Shown piece after piece: positions 1 through 8,265 of a DNA stretch of 16,364 bases (positions are counted from its first letter, which is position 1; every line of letters starts with the position of its first letter). Source of the DNA: an uncultured Oscillospiraceae bacterium (GTDB lineage: Bacteria; Bacillota; Clostridia; Oscillospirales; Oscillospiraceae); the NCBI GenBank assembly GCA_934590505.1, contig CAKTPC010000039.1, positions 1 to 16,364 of the forward strand, given 5' to 3'. The notes below the pieces were generated by a model. It did no database searches. It was not told where the DNA came from and worked only from the letters and a program-made list of their open reading frames with translations. The translations under genes and the position numbers were made by a program.

Positions 1-720
1 TTCCCCGAATGCGGCGCAATGACCCAGGGCTACATCGGCTATCATCTTCAGCAGGCTATCCAGCATGAGCTGAAGAATCGCGGCATAAATAAGGAATGTG
101 CGACCGTCGTGACGCAGGTCGTCGTCGACGAAAAGGACCCGGGTTTCCAGCATCCTACGAAGCCTGTCGGCAGCTTCTACACCAAGGAAGAGGCCGAGAA
201 GATTGCCGAGGGAAAGGGTTTCGTATTCGCTGAGGACGCGGGCCGTGGCTACCGCCGCGTTGTTCCCTCACCTATCCCCAAACGCATTGTTGAATTGGAC
301 GTTGTCGATCGGCTCGTGCGCGCCGGTGATATCGTCATTACCGTCGGCGGCGGAGGCATCCCCGTCGTCGAGACCGAGGACGGCCTTCGCGGCGTCGCGG
401 CAGTCATCGACAAGGACCGCGCAAGCTCCCTGCTGGCGCAGGACGTGCGCGCCGACCGCCTCATCATCCTCACCGCAGTGGACGCGGTGTGCATAAACTT
501 CAATAAGCCCGGCCAGAAGGAGCTTTCATCCATGACGATCGCCGACTGCGAGAAGTATATCGCGGAAGGCCAGTTTGCCCCCGGAAGCATGCTGCCGAAA
601 GTTGAATCCTGCATGGAGTTCGTGAAGAACAACGGCCATGGCGGGACCGCACTCATCACTTCGCTTGCCCGTGCCGCGGACGCCCTCGAAGGCAAGACCG
701 GCACCGTGATTACCCAGTAA
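1..720 (+). CDS. arcC: Carbamate kinase, 5' end cut off by the window
   Basis: Carbamate kinase transfers phosphate from carbamoyl phosphate to ADP, giving ATP, CO2 and ammonia; it is the energy-yielding last step of the cytosolic arginine deiminase pathway. The frame is open from base 1 and reads FPECGAMTQGYIGYHLQ, a block internal to the family, so the true start lies upstream. About 239 residues of a usual ~310 are present. Visible family blocks are PTKPVGSFY, the glycine-rich GGGGIPV nucleotide-site segment, AVIDKDRASSLLA, and PGSMLPKVES near the C-terminus, ending TGTVITQ. The next gene is a YfcC carrier on the same strand after 81 bases with no terminator between, so the two are probably co-transcribed, matching an arc operon. 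The first ATG in the window (base 19) is internal and not the start. Family assignment is secure; the catabolic role is inferred from the neighbour. Confidence 0.95.
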   Translation, partial: FPECGAMTQGYIGYHLQQAIQHELKNRGINKECATVVTQVVVDEKDPGFQHPTKPVGSFYTKEEAEKIAEGKGFVFAEDAGRGYRRVVPSPIPKRIVELDVVDRLVRAGDIVITVGGGGIPVVETEDGLRGVAAVIDKDRASSLLAQDVRADRLIILTAVDAVCINFNKPGQKELSSMTIADCEKYIAEGQFAPGSMLPKVESCMEFVKNNGHGGTALITSLARAADALEGKTGTVITQ

Positions 721-801
721 GGTTTTACGTTTAGATATGTATTAATACCGCTTGATTCCGATTGCAAAGTCCGAGCAAAGTAAAGGAGAGGGGTTTAAAT
801 C

Positions 802-2250
802 ATGTCCAAAAAGGCAAAAAGATCGATCAGTACGTTTGCGATCCTGCTCGCCGTTCTGCTTCTTGTGTCAATAGCCACATGGATAGCGGCGGGCAGCACT
901 TACACCGACGCGGACGGCAATACCGCCGAAGTCGTCGGAGCGGCCTCCAACGATATCTTTATGGCTCCCGTCAACGGCTTCGCTGATGCGGCCGACGTTA
1001 TCACCTTTGTGTTCTGCCTAGGCGCGTTCCTTGCAATAGTGAACGGCACGGGCGCTCTCGAAACCGGCATCCAGTCCCTCGTGCGCAGGCTGCACGGCAA
1101 AGAACTCGTCCTTATATGGGTCCTGATGTTCGTGTTCTCCATCGGCGGCACCACCTACGGCATGGGTGAGGAGACCGTCGGCTTCTACATCCTGCTTGCA
1201 GCGACCATGATGGCAGCCGGCTTTGACCCGGTAGTCGGCGCGGCGACCGTTCTGCTCGGCGCAGGCACCGGCGTTCTCGGCTCCACCATTAACCCCTTCG
1301 CCACCGGCGCGGCAGTCTCTGCCGCGGCTGACGTCGGCGTTGAGGTCAACATGGGTATCACCTATGTCATCGCCATCGTTCTCTGGCTCGCTTCCTACGT
1401 TATCTCAGCACTCTTCGTTACCTCCTACGCGAAGAAGGTTCGCGCCGCCAAGGGCTCGATTCTCACGCCTGAGCAGCTGGGTGAGTGCAGGCTGGCCTAC
1501 GGCGGCAAAGAGACCATCGGCGATGTAAAGCTCACCGGCCGTCAGAAGGCTGTTCTGTGGCTGTTCGGTCTGTCCTTCATCGTTATGATCCTCGGCTTCA
1601 TTCCCTGGGGCAGCCTCGGTGAAGGCGCGTACAGCTTCTTTGCACCAATTTCCTCCTGGCTCACCGGCGCCGGCTTCGGCGATTGGTGGTTCTATGACGC
1701 GGCGACTTGGTTCCTGCTCATGGGCATAATCATCGGCGTCGTCGGCCTTGAGAATAAAGGTCAGATCATGAAGTATATCATCTCGGGCTTCGGTGATATG
1801 GTCGGCGTCAACCTCGTCATCGCGATGGCGCGCGCCGCCACCGTCATTATGAGCACCACCGGCCTCGGCACATGGATCGTTGAGGCTTCCGTAACCGCGC
1901 TGAGCCAGTCCGGTGTTGCTGCGGGTGTGTTTGGTATGCTTGACTACATACTGCATGTCGGCCTCAGCTTCCTCGTTCCCAGCTCCTCCGGTCTTGCAAG
2001 CCTGTCCAGCCCGATCGTATCCCCGATTGTCGCGGGCATGGGCTGGAGCGTAGAGACCTCAATAATGATAAACGTCGCCGCAAACGGCCTCGTAAACCTT
2101 ATGACTCCCACCTGCGGTTTCATCATGGGCGGCCTTGCGCTTGCGCGTGTCCCATATGAGACATGGATTAAGTGGGCATGGAAGCTTCTGGTCACTCTGT
2201 TTATCGTCGTCGGCATCATTCTCACAATCGCCATGGCGGTGCTGAGCTGA
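802..2250 (+). CDS. YfcC-family membrane carrier, probable arginine/ornithine-type exchanger
   Basis: A 482-residue polytopic inner-membrane protein of the YfcC / C4-dicarboxylate-carrier-like superfamily. About 11-12 hydrophobic segments are visible: 11-30 first, a block at 64-83, 102-116, 124-160, 184-208, 250-268, 297-315, 330-360, 372-415 and a last one at 461-481. Conserved-looking polar breaks inside the membrane include GTTYGMGEET (116-125), STINPFATGAA (161-171), PSSSGLASLSSP (393-404) and NLMTPTCGF (432-440), as expected for re-entrant substrate sites. The ATG at 802 follows AAGGAGAGGGG at 783-793. YfcC proteins are recurrent neighbours of arcA/arcB/arcC, where they are thought to replace ArcD; directly following carbamate kinase, this one is inferred to exchange arginine for ornithine or citrulline. 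The substrate cannot be read from the sequence. A strong terminator follows at 2273. Confidence 0.85.
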   Translation: MSKKAKRSISTFAILLAVLLLVSIATWIAAGSTYTDADGNTAEVVGAASNDIFMAPVNGFADAADVITFVFCLGAFLAIVNGTGALETGIQSLVRRLHGKELVLIWVLMFVFSIGGTTYGMGEETVGFYILLAATMMAAGFDPVVGAATVLLGAGTGVLGSTINPFATGAAVSAAADVGVEVNMGITYVIAIVLWLASYVISALFVTSYAKKVRAAKGSILTPEQLGECRLAYGGKETIGDVKLTGRQKAVLWLFGLSFIVMILGFIPWGSLGEGAYSFFAPISSWLTGAGFGDWWFYDAATWFLLMGIIIGVVGLENKGQIMKYIISGFGDMVGVNLVIAMARAATVIMSTTGLGTWIVEASVTALSQSGVAAGVFGMLDYILHVGLSFLVPSSSGLASLSSPIVSPIVAGMGWSVETSIMINVAANGLVNLMTPTCGFIMGGLALARVPYETWIKWAWKLLVTLFIVVGIILTIAMAVLS

Positions 2251-2272
2251 ATTTGTTGAATATATAAACACC

Positions 2273-2313
2273 ACGCCGCATGTACGTGTTCGGTCACGTG
2301 CATGCGGCGTTTT
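2273..2313 (+). terminator. Rho-independent terminator after the arcC-yfcC unit
   Basis: A 16-bp stem (2273-2288 with 2295-2310) containing one G-T wobble closes a 6-base TTCGGT loop and runs into TTTT at 2310-2313. It starts 22 bases after the YfcC stop codon and ends the first transcription unit. Confidence 0.9.
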
Positions 2314-2374
2314 GTAAAATAACAGGCCGTTACGCCCGCTTCATTAAACAGTAGCTTTTTCCGGATATCTGTGT

Positions 2375-2386
2375 TATTATCTGGGC
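2375..2386 (+). promoter_or_regulatory. Possible -10 element giving a leaderless or near-leaderless queH mRNA
   Basis: TATTAT at 2375-2380 sits only six bases before the queH ATG (2387). A start point about seven bases downstream would fall on or beside the ATG. No purine-rich ribosome site is present in the bases before the ATG (ATCTGGGC). The -35 region (around 2352-2357, TAGCTT) is a poor match, so the promoter call is weak. Confidence 0.3.
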
Positions 2387-3049
2387 ATGAACAGAAACTA
2401 CCAAAAGGAACTGGACAAGATCATCCAGAAGCGCGGCAAAAAGCTGCCGCGTGTTTTGCTCCACAGCTGCTGCGGGCCGTGCTCAAGCTCCGTGCTTGAA
2501 TATCTGACGCAGTATTTTGACGTGACCTTGCTGTGGTATAACCCGAACATCTACCCCCAGCAGGAGTTTGACCGCCGCTTCAAAACTCAGGTAAAGCTCA
2601 TTGAGGACATGGGCCTTGCAGATAAGGTAAGCGTCTTGGCCGAGCCGAGAAAGAGCGAGGATTATTATGCCCGCATAAAGGGGCTGGAGAACGAGCCGGA
2701 GGGCGGCAAGCGCTGCACAGAGTGCTTCCGCGTGCGTCTGCTCGAAACGGGCAGGATCGCAAAGCACTATGGCTTTGACTATTTCTGCTCAACGCTGACG
2801 CTCTCGCGCCATAAGGACGCGGTGAGGATAAACACGATCGGCGAAGAGGTGGGGCGCATGGTCGGCGTAAGCTGGCTGCCGTCCGACTTCAAGAAGCGCG
2901 ACGGGGAGAATCGCTCCATCGAGCTGTGTGAGAAGTACAATGTATACAGACAGCTTTACTGCGGCTGCGAGTTTTCGCTCAGGCACCGCGAGGAGGTCGC
3001 ACGTGAAATGGCTGAAGGCCGGGAGGAAAAGACAAATGAAAATGAATAA
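2387..3049 (+). CDS. queH: Epoxyqueuosine reductase QueH
   Basis: QueH (formerly DUF208) carries out the last step of queuosine synthesis, reducing epoxyqueuosine to queuosine in the wobble position of GUN-anticodon tRNAs. It is the cobalamin-independent alternative to QueG and uses an Fe-S/iron centre. The 220-residue protein has the family pattern: LLHSCCGPCSSS (25-36, adjacent Cys28-Cys29 plus Cys32), RCTECFRVRLLETG (109-122, Cys110/Cys113), FCSTLTLSRHKD (133-144), and KYNVYRQLYCGCEFS (183-197, Cys192/Cys194). All of these cysteines are intact, so it should be active. Length is normal. The ATG at 2387 has no clear ribosome site, but the next in-frame ATG would delete the Cys28-Cys29 motif. 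The last 14 bases overlap queT, indicating translational coupling. Confidence 0.95.
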   Translation: MNRNYQKELDKIIQKRGKKLPRVLLHSCCGPCSSSVLEYLTQYFDVTLLWYNPNIYPQQEFDRRFKTQVKLIEDMGLADKVSVLAEPRKSEDYYARIKGLENEPEGGKRCTECFRVRLLETGRIAKHYGFDYFCSTLTLSRHKDAVRINTIGEEVGRMVGVSWLPSDFKKRDGENRSIELCEKYNVYRQLYCGCEFSLRHREEVAREMAEGREEKTNENE

Positions 3050-3569
3050 TACTGCGCGCTCGATCACCGCTGCCGCCGTTGTCGGTGCGGCGTACGCGGC
3101 GCTTACAATGCTGCTTGCCCCGATAAGCTACGGCGCGATACAGGTGCGCATTTCCGAGGCGCTGTGCATACTGCCGTACTTCCTGCCATGCACGGCGTGG
3201 GGGCTGTTCGCCGGCTGCGCAATAGCGAATGTCCTGACGGGCAACATATTTGATATCATAATCGGGTCGCTCGCGACGCTCGCGGCGGTGCTTACCGCGG
3301 CGCGTCTCGGACAGGGGAAGCACACCCTGCTCAGCGAGTTTCTGGCATGCAGCGCAAACGTTGTGATAAACGCGGTAGTCATCGGCGCGGTGATAACCGA
3401 GGCGTATAACGGTCAGAAGATATTCGCGCATCCGGAGGTGTTCGCGCTCAATGCTCTGTACATCTTCTTAGGCGAGGCTGCGGTAATGTATCTGATCGGC
3501 CTGCCGCTGATGAGGTATCTTCCGGGAAAGAAGTTTTTCCGAGATTTTATAGAGAAATTCAAGGACTGA
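3036..3569 (+). CDS. queT: QueT-family queuosine-precursor transporter (ECF S component)
   Basis: A 177-residue integral membrane protein of the QueT family, substrate-binding (S) components of energy-coupling-factor transporters that import queuosine precursors. The diagnostic block PISYGAIQVRISEALCILPY lies near residue 27 in the first half, with further hydrophobic segments (GLFAGCAIANVL, IIIGSLATLAAVL, ANVVINAVVIGAVI, ALYIFLGEAAVMYLIGLPL) giving about five to six helices. I chose the ATG at 3036 because GGAGG at 3022-3026 sits 9 bases upstream and the family starts here; the open frame extends further upstream but only through queH in another frame. The shared ATP-binding and T components are not in the window. 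Coupling to queH supports queuosine salvage; the exact ligand (queuine, queuosine or preQ1) is not determinable. Confidence 0.9.
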   Translation: MKMNNTARSITAAAVVGAAYAALTMLLAPISYGAIQVRISEALCILPYFLPCTAWGLFAGCAIANVLTGNIFDIIIGSLATLAAVLTAARLGQGKHTLLSEFLACSANVVINAVVIGAVITEAYNGQKIFAHPEVFALNALYIFLGEAAVMYLIGLPLMRYLPGKKFFRDFIEKFKD

Positions 3570-3594
3570 AATATCACACCGAGGAGGTAAGGAC

Positions 3595-4470
3595 ATGAAA
3601 GTAAGGAAAGCGATAATCCCGGCAGCCGGTCTCGGGACGAGACTGCTGCCGAACACCAAGAGCATCCCCAAGGAGATGCTGCCGCTGGTGGACAAGCCCG
3701 TCCTCCAGTACATTGTAGAAGAAGCGGTCGCGGCGGGTGTCGAGGAGATACTCATTATCACCAACCGCGGCAAGTCCCCTATCGAGGATTACTTTGACTA
3801 TGCTCCCGATCTCGAGGCGCGCCTGCTGTCCGACGGCAAGGAGAAGGAAGCCCGCACGGTGCGCGAGGTCGCGGACATGGCGGATGTGTACTTCCTGCGC
3901 CAGAAGGAGACAAAGGGCCTGGGCCACGCGATATGGCGCGCGAAGAGCTTTGTCGGCAATGAGCCTTTCGGCATACTGCTGGGCGACGATATAATGCTCA
4001 GCGACACGCCGGTTCTCAAGCAGCTTGTCAACGCTGCCGAGTCGAACCACTGCAGCGCAATCGCCATCAGGGAGTTCCCCGGCGAGGAGATATGCAAGTA
4101 CTCCTCTGTGAAGCTCGAGGAGAAGCTTTCCGACCGCGTATACCGCATAGGCGACATGAACGAGAAGCCGACCATGGACGAGCGCCTTTCAAACTACGCC
4201 ATCATGGGGCGATATGTGCTGACCCCGGCGATCTTTGATATCCTCGCGAACACCGCCCCCGGCCGCAACAACGAGATCCAGCTCACAGACGGCATGAAGC
4301 AGCTGTGCCATGTCGAGCCGATGTGTGCTGTGGACTTCGAGGGCCGGCGCTACGACACCGGCAACCTTAAGGGCTATCTGGAATCGATAATCGACTTTGC
4401 GCTGAAGAACGAGGAAGCCGGCGAATGGCTGCGTCAGTTCATCATCAACAAGGCGGAAATACTCAAGTAA
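3595..4470 (+). CDS. galU: UTP-glucose-1-phosphate uridylyltransferase
   Basis: GalU makes UDP-glucose from UTP and glucose-1-phosphate in the cytosol, feeding polysaccharide, glycolipid and teichoic-type polymer synthesis. At 291 residues it has normal length. Hallmarks are the nucleotide-binding loop AAGLGTRLLPNTKSIPKEML (10-29), NRGKSPIEDYFD (57-68), RQKETKGLGHA (102-112), the metal-site LLGDD (128-132), NEKP (189-192) and YDTGNLKGYLES (253-264). A near-perfect AGGAGG at 3582-3587 precedes the ATG. It begins 25 bases after queT with no terminator between, so read-through from queH-queT is likely, although its function is unrelated to queuosine. A bidirectional terminator follows. Confidence 0.95.
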   Translation: MKVRKAIIPAAGLGTRLLPNTKSIPKEMLPLVDKPVLQYIVEEAVAAGVEEILIITNRGKSPIEDYFDYAPDLEARLLSDGKEKEARTVREVADMADVYFLRQKETKGLGHAIWRAKSFVGNEPFGILLGDDIMLSDTPVLKQLVNAAESNHCSAIAIREFPGEEICKYSSVKLEEKLSDRVYRIGDMNEKPTMDERLSNYAIMGRYVLTPAIFDILANTAPGRNNEIQLTDGMKQLCHVEPMCAVDFEGRRYDTGNLKGYLESIIDFALKNEEAGEWLRQFIINKAEILK

Positions 4471-4482
4471 AGCAATATATCA

Positions 4483-4519
4483 AAAAAATTCCCGGAACGG
4501 TCAGTTCCGGGAATTTTTT
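4483..4519. terminator. Bidirectional terminator between galU and the ABC exporter operon
   Basis: A perfect 16-bp stem (4483-4498 with 4504-4519) closes a 5-base GGTCA loop. The outer part is six A-T pairs, so each strand carries a run of T after the GC-rich inner stem. It lies between the convergent ends of galU (plus) and the ABC half-transporter (minus, stop at 4524) and can serve both. Confidence 0.92.
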
Positions 4520-4523
4520 GCGC

Positions 4524-6449
4524 TTATTCGAGCTCGAACGCGCCGGTATAGAGCTGGTAGTAGGTGCCCTTTTCCTCAAGCAGCTTTTCATGGCTGCCGC
4601 GCTCTATGATGCGTCCGTGGTCGAGCACCATGATGACGTCCGAATTACGCACGGTGGAAAGACGGTGGGCGATGACGAACACCGTCCTGCCCTCCATGAG
4701 CTTATCCATGCCGCGCTGTACAATGGCCTCGGTACGAGTGTCGATGGAGCTTGTGGCTTCGTCGAGGATCATTACCGGGGGATCGGCGACTGCGGCGCGC
4801 GCGATGGCGATCAGCTGGCGCTGCCCCTGAGAGAGATTCGCGCCGTTGTTGGTGAGCATGGTGCCATAGCCGTCGGGCAGGCGGCTGATGAAGTCGTCCG
4901 CGCCGGCGAGGACGGCGGCCTCGCGGCACTCGTCGTCCGTCGCGTCGAGACGGCCGTAGCGGATGTTGTCCATGACAGTGCCGGTGAAGAGGTTCGTGTC
5001 CTGAAGGACAAGACCGAGGGAGCGGCGCAGATCAGCCTTCTTTATCTTGTTGACGTTTATGCCGTCATAGCGTATCTTGCCGTCGGCAATGTCATAAAAG
5101 CGGTTAATGAGGTTCGTTATCGTGGTCTTGCCAGCGCCGGTCGCACCGACGAAGGCAACCTTCTGTCCCGGCTCCGCGTAGACGCTGACGTCATGCAGCA
5201 CGTCCTTGCCCTCAACATAGGCGAAGTCGACGTCGGTCAGGCGCACGTCGCCGCGTAGGGGAGTGTAGGTCAGGCTGCCGTCACTGTGCGGATGCTTCCA
5301 GGCCCATTTGCCGGTGCGCTCCGAAGTTTCGGCCAGGCTGCCGTCCGCGTTCTCTGTGACGTTCACGAGAGTGACGTATCCGTCGTCCGTCTCGGGCTGC
5401 TGATCCATCAGGGCAAAGACACGCCCCGCGCCCGCACCTGCCATGACGATGGAGTTTATCTGCTGGGAGAGGGTGTTGACGTTGCCGGTGAACTGCTTTG
5501 CCATATTAAGGAACGGAACAAGGATGCTGATGCTGAAAGCCATGCCGGAAATGCTGAGGTTTGGTGCGCCTGTCAGCAGCAGCACGCCGCCGACCAGCGC
5601 AAGCACAACATAGAGGATATTGCCGATGTTGCCGATGATCGGACCGAGGATGCCGGCATAGGTGTGTGCCTTGAAGCTGTCGTCACAGAGCTTGTCGTTT
5701 ATACGGTCGAAGTCCTCAATGCTCTGCTCCTCGTGGCAGAACACCTTGATGACCTTCTGGCCGTTCATCATTTCCTGCACGAAGCCTTCGGTATCGGCAA
5801 CCGAGCGCTGCTGCTTCACGAAGAAGCGTGCCGAGCCGCCGCCGAAACGCTTTGCGACGAAGAACATCAGCACCACACCGGCGAGCAGTACGAGCGTCAT
5901 CCACACGCTGAAGTACAGCATGATCGCGAGCACGGCCAGCACTATCGCGCCGGACTGGATAAGCGTCGGCAGCGACTGGCTGATGAGCATGCGCAGGGTG
6001 TCGATATCGTTGGTGTAATGGCTCATGATATCGCCGTGCTGATGGGTGTCGAAATAGCTGATGGGCAGATCCTGCATACCGTTGAACATTTCGCGGCGGA
6101 GTTTGTCAAGATAGCCCTGGGTCATGTATGCCATGAGCTGGGTGTAGACCGTCATAGATATCAGAGAGAGCACGTACAGCACCGCAAGCAGCGTGATGTA
6201 CGGGATGATCTCCGCCTTGGCGGAAGCCCAGTCACCGCTGAGGTACCACTTTTCAATCACAGCCAGCACGTTCTGCACGAACAGCGACGGGATCGAGGAC
6301 ACGACAGAGGAAAACAGTATGCAGAACATTGTAAGCGGCGCCATCACAGGGTAATACTCAAACAGCTTCTTTACCGCTCTGCCGAGAGCCTTGGGATCGG
6401 CTGCGCCCATTGCGCCGCCCTGGGACCTGCCTTTGCGCATATTACTCAT
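4524..6449 (-). CDS. ABC exporter half-transporter with the catalytically intact ATPase
   Basis: A 641-residue membrane-plus-ATPase half-transporter. Transmembrane helices span about 36-325 and the nucleotide-binding domain about 402-635. Motifs: Walker A GATGAGKT (435-442), Q-loop Gln483, signature LSQGQ (539-543), Walker B ILDE with catalytic Glu564, and switch His595 (AHR). A roughly 45-residue insert (353-398, with NADGSLAETSERTG and WAWKHPH) separates the two domains, as in the clostridial YfiB/YfiC-like heterodimers. I chose the ATG at 6449 because GGAGGT sits just upstream and it overlaps the previous gene by 8 bases (ATGAGTAA); the longer frame would run through that gene. It pairs with the adjacent half-transporter to form one exporter. 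The substrate is unknown; drug-like or peptide cargo is typical for MarR-linked pairs. Confidence 0.92.
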   Translation of the reverse strand: MSNMRKGRSQGGAMGAADPKALGRAVKKLFEYYPVMAPLTMFCILFSSVVSSIPSLFVQNVLAVIEKWYLSGDWASAKAEIIPYITLLAVLYVLSLISMTVYTQLMAYMTQGYLDKLRREMFNGMQDLPISYFDTHQHGDIMSHYTNDIDTLRMLISQSLPTLIQSGAIVLAVLAIMLYFSVWMTLVLLAGVVLMFFVAKRFGGGSARFFVKQQRSVADTEGFVQEMMNGQKVIKVFCHEEQSIEDFDRINDKLCDDSFKAHTYAGILGPIIGNIGNILYVVLALVGGVLLLTGAPNLSISGMAFSISILVPFLNMAKQFTGNVNTLSQQINSIVMAGAGAGRVFALMDQQPETDDGYVTLVNVTENADGSLAETSERTGKWAWKHPHSDGSLTYTPLRGDVRLTDVDFAYVEGKDVLHDVSVYAEPGQKVAFVGATGAGKTTITNLINRFYDIADGKIRYDGINVNKIKKADLRRSLGLVLQDTNLFTGTVMDNIRYGRLDATDDECREAAVLAGADDFISRLPDGYGTMLTNNGANLSQGQRQLIAIARAAVADPPVMILDEATSSIDTRTEAIVQRGMDKLMEGRTVFVIAHRLSTVRNSDVIMVLDHGRIIERGSHEKLLEEKGTYYQLYTGAFELE

Positions 6450-8205
6450 CGTCCTCACCTCCGCTCGTCTGCTGTTCATAGGTCTCGCGGTATATCGGGC
6501 TGTGTGCCATGAGTTCCTCATGGGTGCCCATATCGGCAATGCGCCCGTTATCCATGACGATTATCATGTCCGCGTCCTGCACGGAGGCGATACGCTGGGC
6601 AATGATGATCTTCGTCGTCTCCGGGATATATTCGCGGAAGCCTGCGCGTATCATCGCGTCGGTGCGGGTATCGACGGCGCTGGTGGAGTCGTCAAGGATG
6701 AGTATCTTCGGCTTCTTGAGCAGTGCCCGCGCGATGCAGAGACGCTGCTTCTGCCCGCCGGAGACGTTCGAGCCGCCCTGTTCGATGTGGGAATCGTAGC
6801 CGTCCGGGAAGGAGCGAACAAATTCATCCGCCTGCGCAAGCTTGCAGGCCTCAATGATTTCCTCATCGCTCGCGTCGGGGTTGCCCCAGCGCAGGTTCTC
6901 CTTGATCGTCCCGGAGAAGAGCAGGTTTTTCTGCAGCACAACAGCCACGGATGAGCGCAGCGCTTCAAGGTCGTACTCGCGCACGTCCCTGCCGCCGACG
7001 CGGACGATACCCTCGGTCGTGTCGTACAGGCGCGGGATAAGCTGCACCAGCGTCGACTTGCTCGAACCCGTGCCGCCGAGGATGCCGACGGTCATGCCGG
7101 CGTCGATATGCAGGTTTATCCCGGCGAGGGCGAACTTCTGCGCCTTGGCGGAGTATTTGAAGGAGACGTTTTCAAAATCTACGGAGCCGTCCTTTATCTC
7201 CGCGACCGCGTCCTCCGGGGAGGACAGGGACGGAGTCTCGTCCAGCACCTCGCAGATACGGCGCGCGGACTCGGCGGACATTGTCAGCATGACATAGACG
7301 AACGAGAGCATCATGAGCGACATGAGTATCTGGAAGCCGTAGGTCAGCATGGCGGATATCTGGCCGACGTCTATAAGCGTGCCGCCGCTCGTGATGATGA
7401 GCTTCGAGCCGACGGTCAGGATGAAGATCATGTTGAAGTATATGCACAGCTGCATGAGCGGGTTGTTGAGCGCGACGACGCGTTCTGCATAGGTGAAGTC
7501 CTTGCAGATATCGCGCGAGGCGTAGCCGAACTTCTCCTTCTCATAGTCCTCGCGGGCAAAGCCCTTGACCACACGCATCGCGCGCACGTTCTCTTCGATG
7601 GACTCATTGAGCCGGTCATACTTTTTGAACACCGCGCGGAACGCGGGCATGGCCTTTTTCGCAATAAGGAAAAGGCCGAACACGAGCACGGGGATGACTA
7701 TCACGAAGGTCAGCGCAAGCTTGCCGCCCATGATAAACGCCATGATGACCGCAAACAGGAACATCAGCGGCGAGCGCACCGCCATGCGGATGAGCATCAT
7801 GAAGGACATCTGGACGTTGCTTATATCCGTGGTCATGCGCGTCACGAGCGAGGCCGAGGAGAACCGGTCTATATTCTCAAACGAAAAGCTCTGTATGCGC
7901 GAGAACATATCGTGACGCAGGTTCTTCGCGTAGCCGGCGGAGGCCTTCGCGCAGGTGACCGCGGCGACCGAGCCGCAGCCGAGCGAGGCCAGCGCCATCG
8001 CCACGAGCAGCAGACCCTGCTTCACAACGTCATGCAGCCCGGCAGCCTCCTGCCCGGCCGCGGAAAAGGCCTTTATCGCGTTCACGAGATCGGCCGTGAA
8101 AAACGGGATCAGCACTTCAAAAAATACCTCGCCCGTTATAAATATCAGCGTCAGGATCGTGGGCTTTTTATACTCCCGCAGACTCTGCGCAAGCTTCTTT
8201 ATCAC
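6442..8205 (-). CDS. ABC exporter half-transporter with a degenerate ATPase site
   Basis: A 587-residue half-transporter: membrane domain about 15-310, nucleotide-binding domain about 342-575. Walker A reads GGTGSSKS (377-384), with Ser instead of Gly before the Lys. The signature VSGGQ (481-485) is canonical. Walker B ends ILDD (503-506), so Asp506 replaces the catalytic Glu, and the switch His is replaced by Gln537 (AQR). These are the expected degenerate residues of one partner in a heterodimeric exporter; its intact signature would complete the active site built by the other subunit's Walker motifs. Translation begins at GTG (8203-8205): an in-frame TAA lies shortly upstream and no ATG is in frame nearby; AAAGGA lies about 13 bases before it. 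Its end overlaps the partner gene by 8 bases. It lies 60 bases after the MarR gene, probably in one operon. Confidence 0.92.
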   Translation of the reverse strand: MIKKLAQSLREYKKPTILTLIFITGEVFFEVLIPFFTADLVNAIKAFSAAGQEAAGLHDVVKQGLLLVAMALASLGCGSVAAVTCAKASAGYAKNLRHDMFSRIQSFSFENIDRFSSASLVTRMTTDISNVQMSFMMLIRMAVRSPLMFLFAVIMAFIMGGKLALTFVIVIPVLVFGLFLIAKKAMPAFRAVFKKYDRLNESIEENVRAMRVVKGFAREDYEKEKFGYASRDICKDFTYAERVVALNNPLMQLCIYFNMIFILTVGSKLIITSGGTLIDVGQISAMLTYGFQILMSLMMLSFVYVMLTMSAESARRICEVLDETPSLSSPEDAVAEIKDGSVDFENVSFKYSAKAQKFALAGINLHIDAGMTVGILGGTGSSKSTLVQLIPRLYDTTEGIVRVGGRDVREYDLEALRSSVAVVLQKNLLFSGTIKENLRWGNPDASDEEIIEACKLAQADEFVRSFPDGYDSHIEQGGSNVSGGQKQRLCIARALLKKPKILILDDSTSAVDTRTDAMIRAGFREYIPETTKIIIAQRIASVQDADMIIVMDNGRIADMGTHEELMAHSPIYRETYEQQTSGGEDDE

Positions 8206-8265
8206 TTTCGCATTCGCATCCTTTCTTTAAGGCGTTGCCGCATTATTGGCTGCCGCCTATACATT

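Noticed and set aside
2314..2386. Possible preQ1 riboswitch upstream of queH
   Set aside because: No class I-type hairpin plus A-rich tail or other recognisable aptamer, and the probable promoter sits immediately before the ATG.
4425..6512. Two long plus-strand open frames (277 and 408 codons) opposite the first ABC gene
   Set aside because: They are antisense shadows of a gene with every ABC motif intact; their translations are His/Asp/Val-rich with no domain and no ribosome sites.
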